Source of the DNA: Theropithecus gelada
Taxonomy: Eukaryota > Chordata > Mammalia > Primates > Cercopithecidae
DNA length: 64,000 bases
Reading direction: 5' to 3'
NCBI RefSeq assembly: GCF_003255815.1
Contig: NC_037673.1
Coordinates: 4,211,840 to 4,275,839 of the forward strand
The notes under the pieces are model-generated. The model saw only the letters and a list, made by a program, of their open reading frames with translations. It ran no database searches and was not told the DNA's origin. The position numbers were made by a program, and so were the translations under genes. Each line of letters starts with the position of its first letter. Within the stretch, counting starts at the first letter, position 1. Below, in pieces: positions 35,490-45,757 of the stretch.

Positions 35490-35680
35490 GCAGCCAACTT
35501 TTGAGTGCCAGCGATGTGTGCCTGAGTTCTTGGTGCTTTACCTCCACAGCAGAAGAAACCTAGGAGCCTGGTACTATTAGAGATCCACATTGTACGGGTG
35601 AGAAAAGGAAGGCACAGCAGGTAAACTCCCCAGAATTCACTCTAGCGGAGACCTGGGGCCTGCCCCCGGGCTGTGTGGCT
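35490..35680 (-). mobile_element. MIR relic, minus strand
   Basis: 'gtgccagcgatgtgtgcctg', 'ggtgctttacctccacagca', 'gagatccacattgtacgggt' and 'gagaaaaggaaggcacagc' follow antisense MIR order (gtgccaggcact / ctttacatg / ccattttacagatgag / gaaactgaggc). Confidence 0.6.
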
Positions 35681-38559
35681 GCTAGTTGTGCTCACTGCTT
35701 GGGTTGGGCTGCTGCACACAGTTAGAGAGGGCTGCAGCTTTTCACACGTGTCTTAGATGCAGTGGAAGTATTTTCTGACTCCGTCTCATGGGAGCTCACA
35801 CCTGCAGTTCACATCCTGACACTCAATGTACTATGTAGGGAGAATTTAGACACACTATTTGAATTTTCGCTTCTGGAAATTACTGACAGTAATTCTCACA
35901 GGGCTCGGTGAGGTTTAGAGATGTTGTGTCTATTATATCTTGCATAGTCTATTGTTCATGTCACATGATTGTAAAGTAAGACATAGTCCATTGTTTAAAA
36001 TGTAGTATTTAAAAGATAGTACAAAATTTCTATATGCATAACCCTGTACCAAGACTGTATTGTCCTCTACACAAAGCAATGCAACTGGAAATTGAAGCTT
36101 TCAAGTTCATTATTTATCTTCTGGCTTTTGAAATTAAAATGTCGCATTGAACTGCAATGCCTTTTCCTTTTATTCTATTCTGTCAAAGTTATTTGTGTGT
36201 GAAAATTTCTTTTTGGCTTCTCTGTCTCCTATGGTCCTCACCCTACCTTTCTAAGGAATCTCAGCTAGGGTGAAAATTCCAAAGTGATCAGGAAAGGCCA
36301 GATACCTGGGGAGCTGAGCCAGGAGGGCAGATCCCCTGACACGCCAGCTGGAGTCTCTTTCTGCTGAAATCCAACTGAAAGACACCACTGTTTTCGGTGG
36401 ACATGAGGAGGTCCAGGGGGGAAAGAGAGGAAGCCCAGCTTCCTGACGAGTGAGGAGTCAGGCATGTTCTTTCCTGAGCACACATCATCACCCAGGCTAC
36501 AGTCGTAGAGGCATGGGGTCAGTGCAAGCTTCAGAGAAGAAACACGGTGCATTTTGCTGCATGTCCAGGACTGGACATCCACTTCTGGGCCTGTTTCCTA
36601 AGATGTCAAAATATCTATAATTGTCAAGTGAAAACACGTACAACAGGAGAAGTCGTCAAGCTGGAGAACCCTTTCCGTCACTATTTCCTGGAACACAAAG
36701 CCCTGTTCTATGGCCTTTTGCCCAGGGTGCCTCTTAAAGGCCACCAGCGCCTTTTCCCATTTTGGTATTCTCCATAAAAAATTTAACTAGAAGGAAAAGA
36801 GACTGAATGACATGATTGTGGATAGTTTGACTAAAAAATGTTGCCACAAATATGATTTACGAAGGAGAGAGGCCAATTGCTATCTGTACCCCCAAACCAG
36901 AGTCTGTGTTTACCTTCCAGTGAGGGAGTGCGGGTTAAAGTCAACAGACAGAAGAATATTCTCTAAGTGTCTGTTCCATGCCTTGGGGGAAGAGGCCCTG
37001 ACCATCCCTTCCTAAAATGAGATAAGGACCTAACTTAAAGTAGGTCTTGTTTATCAGCCCCTAGCTCTGACAAGTCGATTTCAGATTTCAAGTTTAGACA
37101 GCACGTTTTCTAAAGGAATTTGATCCCTTCTGATTTTATTGCAAACCAGGGAGATGTGGTCACAAAAGGGCTCTTTCACAGACAGGAAGAGTTTTCACCT
37201 GGAAAAATAAACTGACAAAGACAACATTTACATATTGCTGATGATACAGTACTCTTGGAGGAAACCCTACACAGCCTTTTAGCTAATGGTGCATTTTAAA
37301 AGATGGAAATGGCAGGACATATCATAATACATCATCTGTCTGTTTCCTGTTCCGATTTTAGTGAGTTTCCCACCCAGTGCTGTCCATGGGACTACCTCGA
37401 ACCAACATCTATTTTAGAGAACAAGGCTCATCACTCTAATGGCAGATCTTTAAACAGCCCTGTTCACTGCTTCAAAAAGTTGTACAATGATTTTTGTTAC
37501 TGTCAAACTTGAGAAAAAAATAAAACAAGGAGAAAACAGACGTAGTATAAGCTTTTTATTTATTGAGAATCCACCCTGAACTGCTCATCAGGAAAACAAA
37601 GTATACGCTTGATAATTCTGTAAGAGATTAACTCTGATGACAACTCTTGTCTTACACATTTTTTGCAAACCTGGTCGGCTTTATATGCAGTTAGCTACTC
37701 AAACCAACCAGATTGGGGCAGATCTGGCTTGTGTTTGGGAGTTGGGGCTGGAATCGAAATATAGTAGGTGTGAGAAGAGGCGCCTGTTATTAAAGGTAAA
37801 CGGAAGAGGAAGAGTTTCTGTTCACCAGCTTCTCAGCCATTACTCTACATTCTAACCCCTTTGGCATGTTCTAGATTGATTGAGAGTACTGCTGTGCTGC
37901 AGCCTTGCCACAATACCTCTTGAACTAATCTGAACTTTCTGAAAAGTTTCTGTCAGATTTCATAATTTGACCGAGATTTTGTAACTTCAAGATTTCACCA
38001 AAGGCTGGGTGACTTGAGCTGTCGCAGAAGGCAGAGACCATATCCTGGGGCTCTTCAGAGCTCCCCCACTGCCACACAGGAGGGTGCAGCAGGACGTCCA
38101 TGGTGAAGCCACTAATGACATTGATATTTGTCACTTTTTACATTAAGAGAAATATTTTCCAGGCCTCATTAACACAAACTATCATGTGCCCTTTGGAAAA
38201 GTGTGCCTAGACTTAATGGATCCCTGTTGTAAAATGCTTGGATTTGTTGATCTGATTTGAAGGGGAAAAGTGGGAAAACTGCTCTGTAGCTCTAGTGGCC
38301 CAATGTTGACCCCAGGGAGCCTTGCGCCATTCTCTTCTCTGGCATTTTAAGTCAAGGTGCTGTGTCATCCTGCAGACTGGCCCAGCATCTGACAATACAG
38401 GTCCCCATGGGAAGCCCTGGAAGCTTTCGAAGCTTACCTCAAAAGCAAGGGCTAAAATCTGCAGTACATCTTTCCAACGTGGCAACAAAAGTTCCTTTTT
38501 ATCCCTTGATCAGTGGAGCTCACCTGTAGGAAATGTTACACCTTTCTAGTAAACCGATG
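35681..38559. other. Unique intergenic sequence
   Basis: About 2.9 kb with no recognisable transposon, which is unusual in this repeat-dense window. Open frames are short and overlap on both strands. No splice-site chain or promoter could be defended. Confidence 0.45.
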
Positions 38560-38905
38560 AATTGTCTCTTCTATATAAACTAGAGATATTCTTGACAGGC
38601 TTAAAGTCATTAACACCTCCCTGGAATGCCGGGTAGAGCCTGGAGCGCTCTGCCTCCCTTGCCTCTGCATGCTCAGAAACCGAGGCTCCCGAAACCCTCA
38701 AGCACATTTTCCTCTTCATACTTACATCGCTGATTTATTGAAATGAGCAAAAGCTTGTATGTTGGCAAGATTGTCCCTGACACAGAGCTGTACAGTAAAA
38801 CACATTTGATGTTTTCAAATAAAGACCTTGCCTTAAATTAGCAAACTCTTGGATTACTCTGACAGGTTGGCAAAATAAATCGTCACTCGACGCTTGTCAC
38901 GACTT
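38560..38905. promoter_or_regulatory. Candidate conserved non-coding element
   Basis: Complex, repeat-free sequence with GC-balanced and AT-rich blocks: 'aaagtcattaacacctccct', 'gctgatttattgaaatgagc', 'gccttaaattagcaaactct'. The texture resembles conserved enhancers; this is inference only. Confidence 0.25.
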
Positions 38906-39119
38906 ATCTGGAGACACCTTGCTGGGGTCCGGCCAAGATGTTGGGCAGAAGGAGTGTTGGGAAGGCAGAGGTGCACCTGAAATGTGAACGCTCCACACTG
39001 CACCTTTGTTGCTTTTCTTTAAAGATACCGTGGAAACCAAAACTTGCTTTATTTTAAAGAACCTGTTGAAAACAGGCATTTTATTTTAAATCTACCATCA
39101 GCCAATAAAGAGTGGTTTG

Positions 39120-39178
39120 TTCTCCCTCCTTTCCTCCCTCCTGCCCACCCTCTCTTCCTTCCTTCCTTCTCCCTTTTT
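39120..39178. repeat. CT-rich tract
   Basis: 'ctccctcctttcctccctcc' followed by (CCTT)n; polypyrimidine on the plus strand. Confidence 0.8.
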
Positions 39179-39189
39179 AAAGATACCTA

Positions 39190-39600
39190 AACCTTGAATG
39201 CTTTCCAAAGAACAATGCCCTACCATTGTGGATATAATCATCATGCTATTTTGCCTAAAATTTATTTGACAAATACATTTGTGAATTTTACTGTCAAATA
39301 GTCAATCCCACAGGTGGGTTTTGCCAGTTTCTCCTAGGAACTAGCACCTTGAAATTGATTTGAATTGTTCTTTTTAATAGGAAAGTAATTGAAGCAGTAA
39401 TTAATGTATTTGGAGGCGTTAAACATTTATTGCTGGCATTAAACTGTGTCTAGCTGTACCTGGCACACTATCTTTCTTGCTCACTGTTTCCTTTTCAGTA
39501 TCTCCATTTAGTTTTCTCAATTTATTTTTTGAGTGTAGTAGGTAAAATTATTTGCTGATAGTGACAGAAAAGAAAAATGGCATCATTTTCAGGTATTTGT
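39190..39600. promoter_or_regulatory. Candidate conserved non-coding element
   Basis: Repeat-free sequence with 'cagtaattaatgtatttgg' near 39395, a CAGGTG E-box near 39312, 'acaatgccc' and 'gaattgttc' SOX-like cores and several TTTATT/AAAT blocks. Proposed as a candidate enhancer from composition alone. Confidence 0.28.
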
Positions 39601-41405
39601 CATAATTTTTAGGGTCTCTAGTTCTTTCGCTGTTCACTGGGGTGGGTTAAAGGTTTACTCTCTCTCTCGTAGCACTCAGAGGGGTGCACAGCACACATCT
39701 ATTAAATAAATAAAAACATACAACTAGAATGGACCAACAAGCGGCCAGTCACAAAGAAACACAAGCTGATGTATGTACAATCTGAGTATAGTTCAGGGGT
39801 TTAAACCCAGAGGCTGCTTGTCCAACTCAGACAGGAGACGGTTCACTTGACGTCTGCTTCGTCACATCTCAGTGTCTCCAGAAATTCAAATGGCTGGGCA
39901 GTAGCAGAGGGATGACTTGCCTCTCACTAGCCCGGGGATAAACAGGAAGCAAAGCAGAGGCTCACAGGGTGCATTCAACAAAGAGAAAGCATGATTCTAT
40001 AAACCTGGGAGGATTGCTGGTTTAGAGGCAGCTTGCTTTTCTGGGAACAAAGGCATCCACAGAGTCCTGAACAGTGTGGGGTGGGTGGCTTGTACTTCCC
40101 AGGGCACGGTACAATCCCAGTGACATCCTGATTGATATCCTGATGGAGGGGCTTCCAACAGCAATCAGTACCTGACAGAGGCTACTTAGTACAGTTTTGT
40201 ATGCAAGCTGATTTTAATACATAACTGTTGGTAGTTCTTTAATTCAGACATTTTAGTAACTGCAATGAATTCATCTGCTTTTCAGATCTGGGTCCAGTTT
40301 CTGGGGAAAAAATGGTTACTTCAACAACTTCTAACAACATAGAAGCATCTTTAAGGATTTTCAGTATTACTCGGTACCACCTCAACACAGTCATACACAA
40401 AATACATGATTAAGTTAAAATAGCACTTTAAGCCATTGCAGAGATTCAGGAGGTTTAGTGTTTTTGTTTTGTTCTTCCACATTTTCTCAGCTCAGCCTCC
40501 TGAGACTGGCCTTAGGGTGTGCATCATAAGAAGCCGGACTTAAGGCCCCTGTGCATCAGCCTCTGGGGTGCTTACACACCACCCTGGGTTTTCAGTTTCA
40601 TGAATTCCAGTGCCTACCATGTATTGATGTCCTGCTTGTAGTCAATGCACACGGATCAGCACCGTATTCCATACTGCTATAAGCTCGTGTGAAGGGAAAT
40701 GTCACTGATCTGAACACAGCGGTGGAGGTTATCTGGGAGAAGGGAGTGAGAAAATAAATGCAGGAGACACAGTGAGTTCTGTCTCAAAAACCTGTCTTAG
40801 GTTTGCTATTTTCTCTCCAGTTTCATCACTATGACCCCAAGGATGGTCACAGTTGCGCCTACAGAACACATTTCTGTCTGTTTATGTGTTTGTTATTTGC
40901 TTTTACTTTTTCTTCTTGTCAGTCTCCGCTTCTACAATCCAAGTTCAACAAGAGAAGAAACTTACACATACTTACTAAGCTTTTGTGGGGCATACCTGGT
41001 TTCAGGCACTTCACAAATATTTAATGAGTGGAGGAATACCACTGAAACAGTGAACTAAAGCTGAAACCCAAGCTCACGGTGAGTCTGTGGTAACACCTTT
41101 TCATAAGAAAGACAGCAAGGTATCTCAGCCACCAGCTTGTGTGTGTTGGAAAAAAACAGAGAGAAGGAAAAGAAAGAGAAAGAGGTTGGCGCGGAGAAGG
41201 AAAAAAAGAAAAGGAGAAAGGGAGGGAGAGAAGGATGGAGATAGGGTTTGTTTCGCTCTGTGGTGTGGCCTGAGCATTTTTGCGCACGTGTTTTTAAAAA
41301 AGTACCTGACATGTCACATTTAATCCCAGACATGCCGTCTCCAAGGTCATCAGGCTGATAAAGCAGGGTTCTGTCCTGCTTATCTGCACAGCAGTTGGCC
41401 TAATT
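39601..41405. other. Unique intergenic sequence
   Basis: No gene or transposon recognised. A purine-only patch lies at about 41156-41245. Confidence 0.45.
41156..41245. repeat. Purine-rich (GA/GAAA) tract
   Basis: About 90 bp nearly all A/G on the plus strand, interrupted by 'ggttggcgcg'. It produces overlapping low-complexity ORFs on both strands. Confidence 0.8.
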
Positions 41406-41420
41406 GAAATCACCTAAACA
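41406..41420. repeat. Target-site duplication of young L1, left copy
   Basis: 'gaaatcacctaaaca', identical to 43062-43076; defines the true ends of the L1 insertion. Confidence 0.95.
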
Positions 41421-41690
41421 CCTGTTGTTTCCTGACTTTTGAATGATCGCCATTCTAACTGGTGTGAGATGGTATCTCATTGTGGTTTTGATTTGCATTT
41501 CTCTGATGGCCAGTGATGATGAGCATTTTTTCATGTGTTTGTTGGCTGTATGAATGTCTTCTTTTGAGAAATGTCTATTCATATCCTTTGCCCACTTTTT
41601 GATGGGGTTGTTTGTTTTTTTCTTGTAAATTTGTTGGAGTTCTTTGTAGGTTCTGGATATTAGCCCTTTGTCAGATGAGTAGATTGCAAA
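41421..41690 (-). mobile_element. Young L1, inverted 5' segment (twin priming)
   Basis: Antisense L1 ORF2 3' sequence ('ccattctaactggtgtgaga', 'atgtcttcttttgagaaatg', 'tattagccctttgtcagatg') directly joined to a sense L1 segment. This is the classic head-to-head structure made when target-primed reverse transcription primes twice. Its left edge abuts the target duplication. The first 20 bases (41421-41440) are the exact reverse complement of 41689-41708, so the two L1 pieces overlap by 20 bp of the same L1 sequence. Confidence 0.92.
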
Positions 41691-41699
41691 AAGTCAGGA

Positions 41700-42149
41700 A
41701 ACAACAGGTGCTGGAGAGGATGTGGAGAAATAGGAACACTTTTACACTGTTGGTGGGATTGTAAACTAGTTCAACCATTATGGAAAACAGTATGGCGATT
41801 CCTCAAGGATCTAGAACTAGATGTACCATATGACCCAGCCATCCCATTACTGGGTATATACCCAAAGGATTATAAATTATGCTGCTATAAAGACACATGC
41901 ACACGTATGTTTATTGCAGCACTATTCACAATAGCAAAGACTTGGAATCAACCCAAATGTCCATCAGTGACAGATTGGATTAAGAAAATGTGGCATATAT
42001 ACACCATGGAATACTATGCAGCCATAAAAAAGGATGAGTTTGTGTCCTTTGTAGGGACATGGATGCAGCTGGAATCCATCATTCTTAGCAAACTATCACA
42101 AGAACAGAAAACCAAACACCGCATGTTCTCACTCATAGGTGGGAACTGA
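41700..42149 (+). pseudogene. L1 ORF2 C-terminal fragment
   Basis: Remnant of the L1 ORF2 protein, whose full form carries endonuclease and reverse transcriptase. Only the C-terminal tail is present. The last 80 codons (41907-42149) are open and end with the residues SLIGGN and a TGA, the normal ORF2 terminus. Residues 'YYAAIKKDEF' belong to the conserved C-terminal segment. Endonuclease and catalytic domains are absent because the insertion is 5' truncated and inverted, so it cannot be active. Confidence 0.85.
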
Positions 42150-42204
42150 ACAATGAGATCACTTGGACTCGGGAAGGGGAACATCACACACCGGGGCCTA
42201 TCAT

Positions 42205-42226
42205 GGGGAGGGGGGAGGGGGGAGGG
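42205..42226 (+). repeat. L1 3' UTR G-rich tract (predicted G-quadruplex)
   Basis: Runs of 4, 6, 6 and 3 G separated by single A. This is the known polypurine/G-quadruplex feature of young L1 3' UTRs. Confidence 0.85.
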
Positions 42227-42371
42227 ATTGCATTGGGAGTTATACCTGATGTAAATGACGAGTTGATGGGTGCAGCACACCAACAAGGCACAAGTATACA
42301 TATGTAACAAACCTGCACGTTATGCACATGTACCCTACAACTTACAGTATAATAATAATAAATAAATTTTT

Positions 42372-42823
42372 TTAAAAAAATAGCTTTTACGGATTTTCTT
42401 ACTGCATCTTTTTATTAGTTCTGTTCTTTCTTGTTCTTTAATAGAATCTGTTTCTATGTTTTAGAATAATAGGTACAATAAAATATGTCTGCAATAAAAA
42501 TAATGATGAAAATTTTCATTTGTTCTAATTTTTCCAGAGTTGGTTTTCCTTTGCCTCAGTTTTCCCTAATAGAGCATATATTGAGGAAAAAATGAATACT
42601 GAGAAATATTCTGGGAATTTTTGCTTGTTGTCTCAAAATGTATTGGTTTTACTTTTCTAAATGGTCCTGAGTATTAACATAGTAACACTCATTAAAGGTG
42701 AGATTAAACCACTGACTGTTTTTTATACTCATTTATAAAATCTTATGATAACACAATCTTAAAAAGGTATGCAATTTTAGGCATACTCTCATGTTTACAG
42801 GAGTTTTTGCCTCACTGTCAAAA
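42372..42823. other. Intruding segment left of an assembly gap
   Basis: About 450 bp of non-L1 sequence placed between two copies of the same L1 3' end and stopping at the single N. The L1 target duplication shows the real 3' end is at about 43061, so this piece most likely belongs to another locus or a wrongly joined contig end. Confidence 0.6.
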
Positions 42824-42824
42824 N
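42824..42824. other. Assembly gap (single N)
   Basis: The only ambiguous base in the window. Bases 42825-42973 to its right repeat 42220-42368 exactly. Confidence 0.98.
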
Positions 42825-42961
42825 GGGAGGGATTGCATTGGGAGTTATACCTGATGTAAATGACGAGTTGATGGGTGCAGCACACCAACAAGGCACAAGT
42901 ATACATATGTAACAAACCTGCACGTTATGCACATGTACCCTACAACTTACAGTATAATAAT

Positions 42962-42993
<32 letters not shown>

Positions 42994-43061
42994 AAGACCT
43001 TAAACCATAAAAACCCTAGGAGGAAACCTAGGAAATGCAAAAAAAAAAAAAAAAAAAAAAA
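42825..43061 (+). mobile_element. Young L1 3' end, second copy, with two poly-A tracts
   Basis: 149 bp identical to 42220-42368, then poly-A (42974-42992), then about 46 bp 'taagaccttaaaccataaaa...ggaaatgc' that itself resembles L1 ORF2 sequence, then a second poly-A (43039-43061), then the target duplication. The layout is that of a short 3' transduction. Confidence 0.85.
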
Positions 43062-43076
43062 GAAATCACCTAAACA
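43062..43076. repeat. Target-site duplication of young L1, right copy
   Basis: 'gaaatcacctaaaca', perfect match to 41406-41420. Confidence 0.95.
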
Positions 43077-43594
43077 ATCAATTCCTATGCCAGGCGGTGC
43101 CAATGCTTTCACAGAGAGCCTAGTGCTTTCTTAATAATTAAACAGATTTTAAATATCACTGTCACGATCAATTATCACTATCACTATCAACACTTTTCCC
43201 CAGTTAAACTATGCTAGTCCTTTCTGCCTTGAAAAAGCAAATTGTGCAGAAAATGGCATCATGAAATGTGAAAGGGAGATAGGGGCTAACCCTCAGGTAC
43301 CGCAGAGCAGCCCACCACGTTTGACTCTGGCGAGGAGAGGTGTGGAATGGGGCAGAGGGACAGGGGACCACTCAGGAATGAGTCTTGCAGGATCTTCAAC
43401 TCAAGGGTTTCCCAGCAAGGCCTCCTCCGCTGCTTCTCTCAGATACCCCAGCTTCAGTTTTGCCGCTCCGAACAGGCCAGGTGGTGTTTATATCTTGACC
43501 TCACAGCTCACAACACTGGCTGAATGCCAAGAGGACTCGGAAAACTGAAGGTTTAGACTCAGTCTCAGGATTTCTTTGTATAAAACTTCAGAAT
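43077..43594. other. Unique intergenic sequence
   Basis: No gene or transposon recognised; a 95-codon plus ORF at 43261-43548 is featureless. Confidence 0.45.
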
Positions 43595-43608
43595 GAAAAT
43601 GTGGCTCT
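43595..43608. repeat. Target-site duplication of AluY, left copy
   Basis: 'gaaaatgtggctct', matched at 43943-43956 by 'gaaaatgtggcact' (one change). Confidence 0.9.
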
Positions 43609-43942
43609 GGCCGGGCGCGGTGGCTCGAGCCTGTAATCCCAGCACTTTGGGAGGCCGAGATGGGCAGATCACAAGGTCAGGAGATCGAGACCATCCTGGC
43701 TAACACAGTGAAACCCCATCTCTATTAAAAAAATACAAAAAAACAAAAACAAAAAAAAAACTAGCTGGGCGTGGTGGCAGGCGCCTGTAGTTCCAGCTAC
43801 TCGGGAGGCTGAGGCAGGAGAACGGCATGAACCCAGGAGGCAGAGCTTGCAGTGAGCTGAGATCCGGCCACTGCACTCCAGCCTGGGTGACAGAGCGAGA
43901 CTCCATCTCAAACAAAAAAAAAAAAAAAAGAAAGAAAGAAAA
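43609..43942 (+). mobile_element. Young AluY, plus strand
   Basis: Full-length Alu starting 'ggccgggcgcggtggctcg', with intact CpGs, a long A-rich linker and an A-rich tail ending in (GAAA)n. Y-type changes are present ('tcaggagatcgagaccatcc', 'tggctaacac'). The right arm reads 'gatccggccactgcactcc', a variant I associate with cercopithecine AluY rather than the human form 'gatcgcgccactg'. Minus-strand ORFs of 109 and 127 codons here are Alu translations. Confidence 0.95.
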
Positions 43943-44109
43943 GAAAATGTGGCACTGAAGAGATGTTCTCCTGAGTGCAAGTTCACCCTTCCCATCACAG
44001 ACGTCAGACCCCTCCGAGATCTGCAATCTGCTTCTGTGTGGACATTCGGGTCCCTTTAAACTCATATGCTGTGCATCACCCATAAGGCAGTGGTATAGGT
44101 CGTGGGGAC

Positions 44110-44378
44110 TTGGGGAGGCGATTATGTCATGGGAGTAGAGCCCGCGGGAAGAAAAGAGGCCCAGGGGAGCTTTTTCACGCCTTCAGCCACATGACGACAG
44201 CAGTGAGAACAGCTTCCTGTGAATCTGGAAATGGGCTGTCACCAGACACCGAACCTGCTGGCATCTCAGTCTTGGACTATCCAAACTCAGGAACTACGAG
44301 TAATAAATTTCTGTTACTTATAAATTACCCAGTGTATGGTATTTTGTTATGTAACAGACCAGCTGGACTAAAACACGA
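44110..44378 (+). mobile_element. Truncated MaLR-type LTR-like repeat, plus strand
   Basis: 'gtcaccagacaccgaacctg', 'ctggcatctcagtcttggac', 'gagtaataaatttctgttac' and 'cagctggactaaaacacga' are the 3' half of the same repeat family as 29394-29738. The 5' half is missing or unrecognisable. Confidence 0.6.
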
Positions 44379-45130
44379 CCTGAGCTTCTAGCCAGGGCAT
44401 TTCATTCCCGTGGAGTATGGACTGTTTCATGGTTCCTGCATCTGTACACTGTTCTATTGCAAACTTTTGTTGCTGATTCTTACAGAGGTCAGCATGCATT
44501 CTTTAGTGCATGGAGTCTCTCCAGTGAAGGTTAGCAATTAAACTCCTTCTCCTGCGTTTTAGTGGAGAAGGCACTCATTTTCTGTGCCTGTTACATCGAT
44601 GCCACTTTCTAACTGAATGTCTTGCATGCACCCACCTTTTACCAAATTGAATCTGTTCTTCTCGGTGAACTAGAAAAGCTCTGATTTGTTGAAGCCCACA
44701 GCCCAGTTCCTTGCCCAGACTACATGTATTTTAACTGTAGTGGCCTTTTTCCAGTTCTTACTTTTCTTCCAAGGAAGTCTTACCTCTGGCCACACTTCTG
44801 GAAAAGTCTACCCAATTTGCAAGGTAAGCCTATGTATTGAACGAATCCACAGGAGGCCTACAAAGCACTGGGCACTCTTCTAGAAGATGAGAGTAGAACG
44901 ATGAGCATAATAGACTCATGAGCATAATAGAGCATAAGTGGCCATGAATCCTTTTTTGAAAGAAATGAAGAAAAAACAAGGAAACAATTCAAAATGTGAG
45001 AATAAGACAAATCAGAACAAATGGGTAAATAAATGAATGGGAGGAGGCTGCAGGGCAGTGACTCCCATGAGAGAGAAAGAGCCCTAAGTACAGGGTTTCT
45101 AGACTGAATTTTCCCACTAATTTATTTCCA
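44379..45130. other. Unique intergenic sequence
   Basis: No gene or transposon recognised. A small tandem duplication of 'atgagcataatag' occurs near 44900-44935. Confidence 0.45.
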
Positions 45131-45272
45131 GTGCCAACAATACAGTAGGGCACTGAATAGAGAGTTTAGGGAAAGCTGTTCTGAGAAGATCACATTTTAG
45201 CAGAGACCTCATGAAGAGAAGCAGGAGAAATGTGGAGACCTTGAGTGACTGTGTGCAGAGAGAACAGCAGCA
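45131..45272 (-). mobile_element. L2 relic, minus strand (left part)
   Basis: 'gggaaagctgttctgagaag', 'atcacattttagcagagacc' and 'gagagaacagcagcaggttt' follow the antisense L2 order (ggccttctctgaggaggtga / cattgagctgagacc / gaacagcaagtgcaaag). Confidence 0.6.
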
Positions 45273-45757
45273 GGTTTTTGAGCCCTGAATGAGAAAAGGT
45301 TCAGCCCTGAATGGGAATAGGTTCAGTCCTGAATGAGAATAGGTTCAGTCTTCAATGAGAATAGGTTCAGTCCTGAATGGGAATAGGTTGAGCCCTGAAT
45401 GGGAATAGGTTCAGTCCTGAATGGGAATAGGTTGAGCCCTGAATGAGAATAGGTTGAGCCCTGAATGGGAATAGGTTCGGTCGTGAATGGGAACAGGTTC
45501 AGTCCTGAATGAGAATAGGTCGAGCTCTGAATGAGAATAGGTTCAGCCCTGAATAGGAACAAGCTCAGCCCTGAATGGGAACAGGTTGAGCCTTGAATGG
45601 GAATAGGTTGAGCCCTGAATGGGAATAGGTTCAGCCCTAAATGTGAGCAGATCGAGCCCTGAATGGGAATAGGTTGACCCCTGAATGGGGATAGATTGAG
45701 TCCTGAATGGGAATAGGTTCAGCCCTGAAAGGGAACAGGTTCAGCCCTTTTAGAGAC
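45273..45757. repeat. 22-bp minisatellite, about 22 copies
   Basis: Tandem units of the form 'gttcagccctgaatgggaat' plus 'ag', 22 bp each, with scattered substitutions (c/t in 'agccctg', 'agtcctg'; g/a in 'gggaat', 'gagaat'). About 22 units are present. The unit resembles the 'aaggccctgaggcgggaatg' part of antisense L2, so the array seems to have grown from L2 sequence. Because 22 is not a multiple of 3, the minus-strand 79-codon ORF cycles every 22 residues; it is a repeat artefact. Confidence 0.95.

Larger units (their letters stand above)
41691..42371 (+). mobile_element. Young L1 (L1PA-type), sense 3' segment
   Basis: L1 ORF2 end and 3' UTR in sense: 'gcagcactattcacaatagc', 'gaatactatgcagccataaa', then the ORF2 stop at 42147-42149, the G-rich 3' UTR tract at 42205-42226, and 'aaacctgcacgttatgcaca' followed by 'tgtaccctac'. 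Few mutations relative to young L1. The variants 'caacaaggcacaagtatac' and 'gcacgttatgc' suggest an Old World monkey lineage (inference). Confidence 0.9.

Noticed and set aside
42372..42823. 450-bp segment as a genuine long 3' transduction
   Set aside because: It is not followed by its own poly-A and target duplication, and the L1 3' end recurs exactly after the N; an assembly artefact explains it better.
43669..44083. Overlapping minus ORFs of 109 and 127 codons
   Set aside because: Antisense translation of the AluY at 43609-43942; the phrases are typical of Alu-derived ORFs.
45323..45562. 79-codon minus ORF with 22-residue repeats, resembling a repeat protein
   Set aside because: The periodicity follows directly from a 22-bp minisatellite read through three frames.
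45273..45757. Could the 22-bp repeats be a CRISPR array?
   Set aside because: Units are directly contiguous with no unique spacers, and the context is a mammalian L2 relic.
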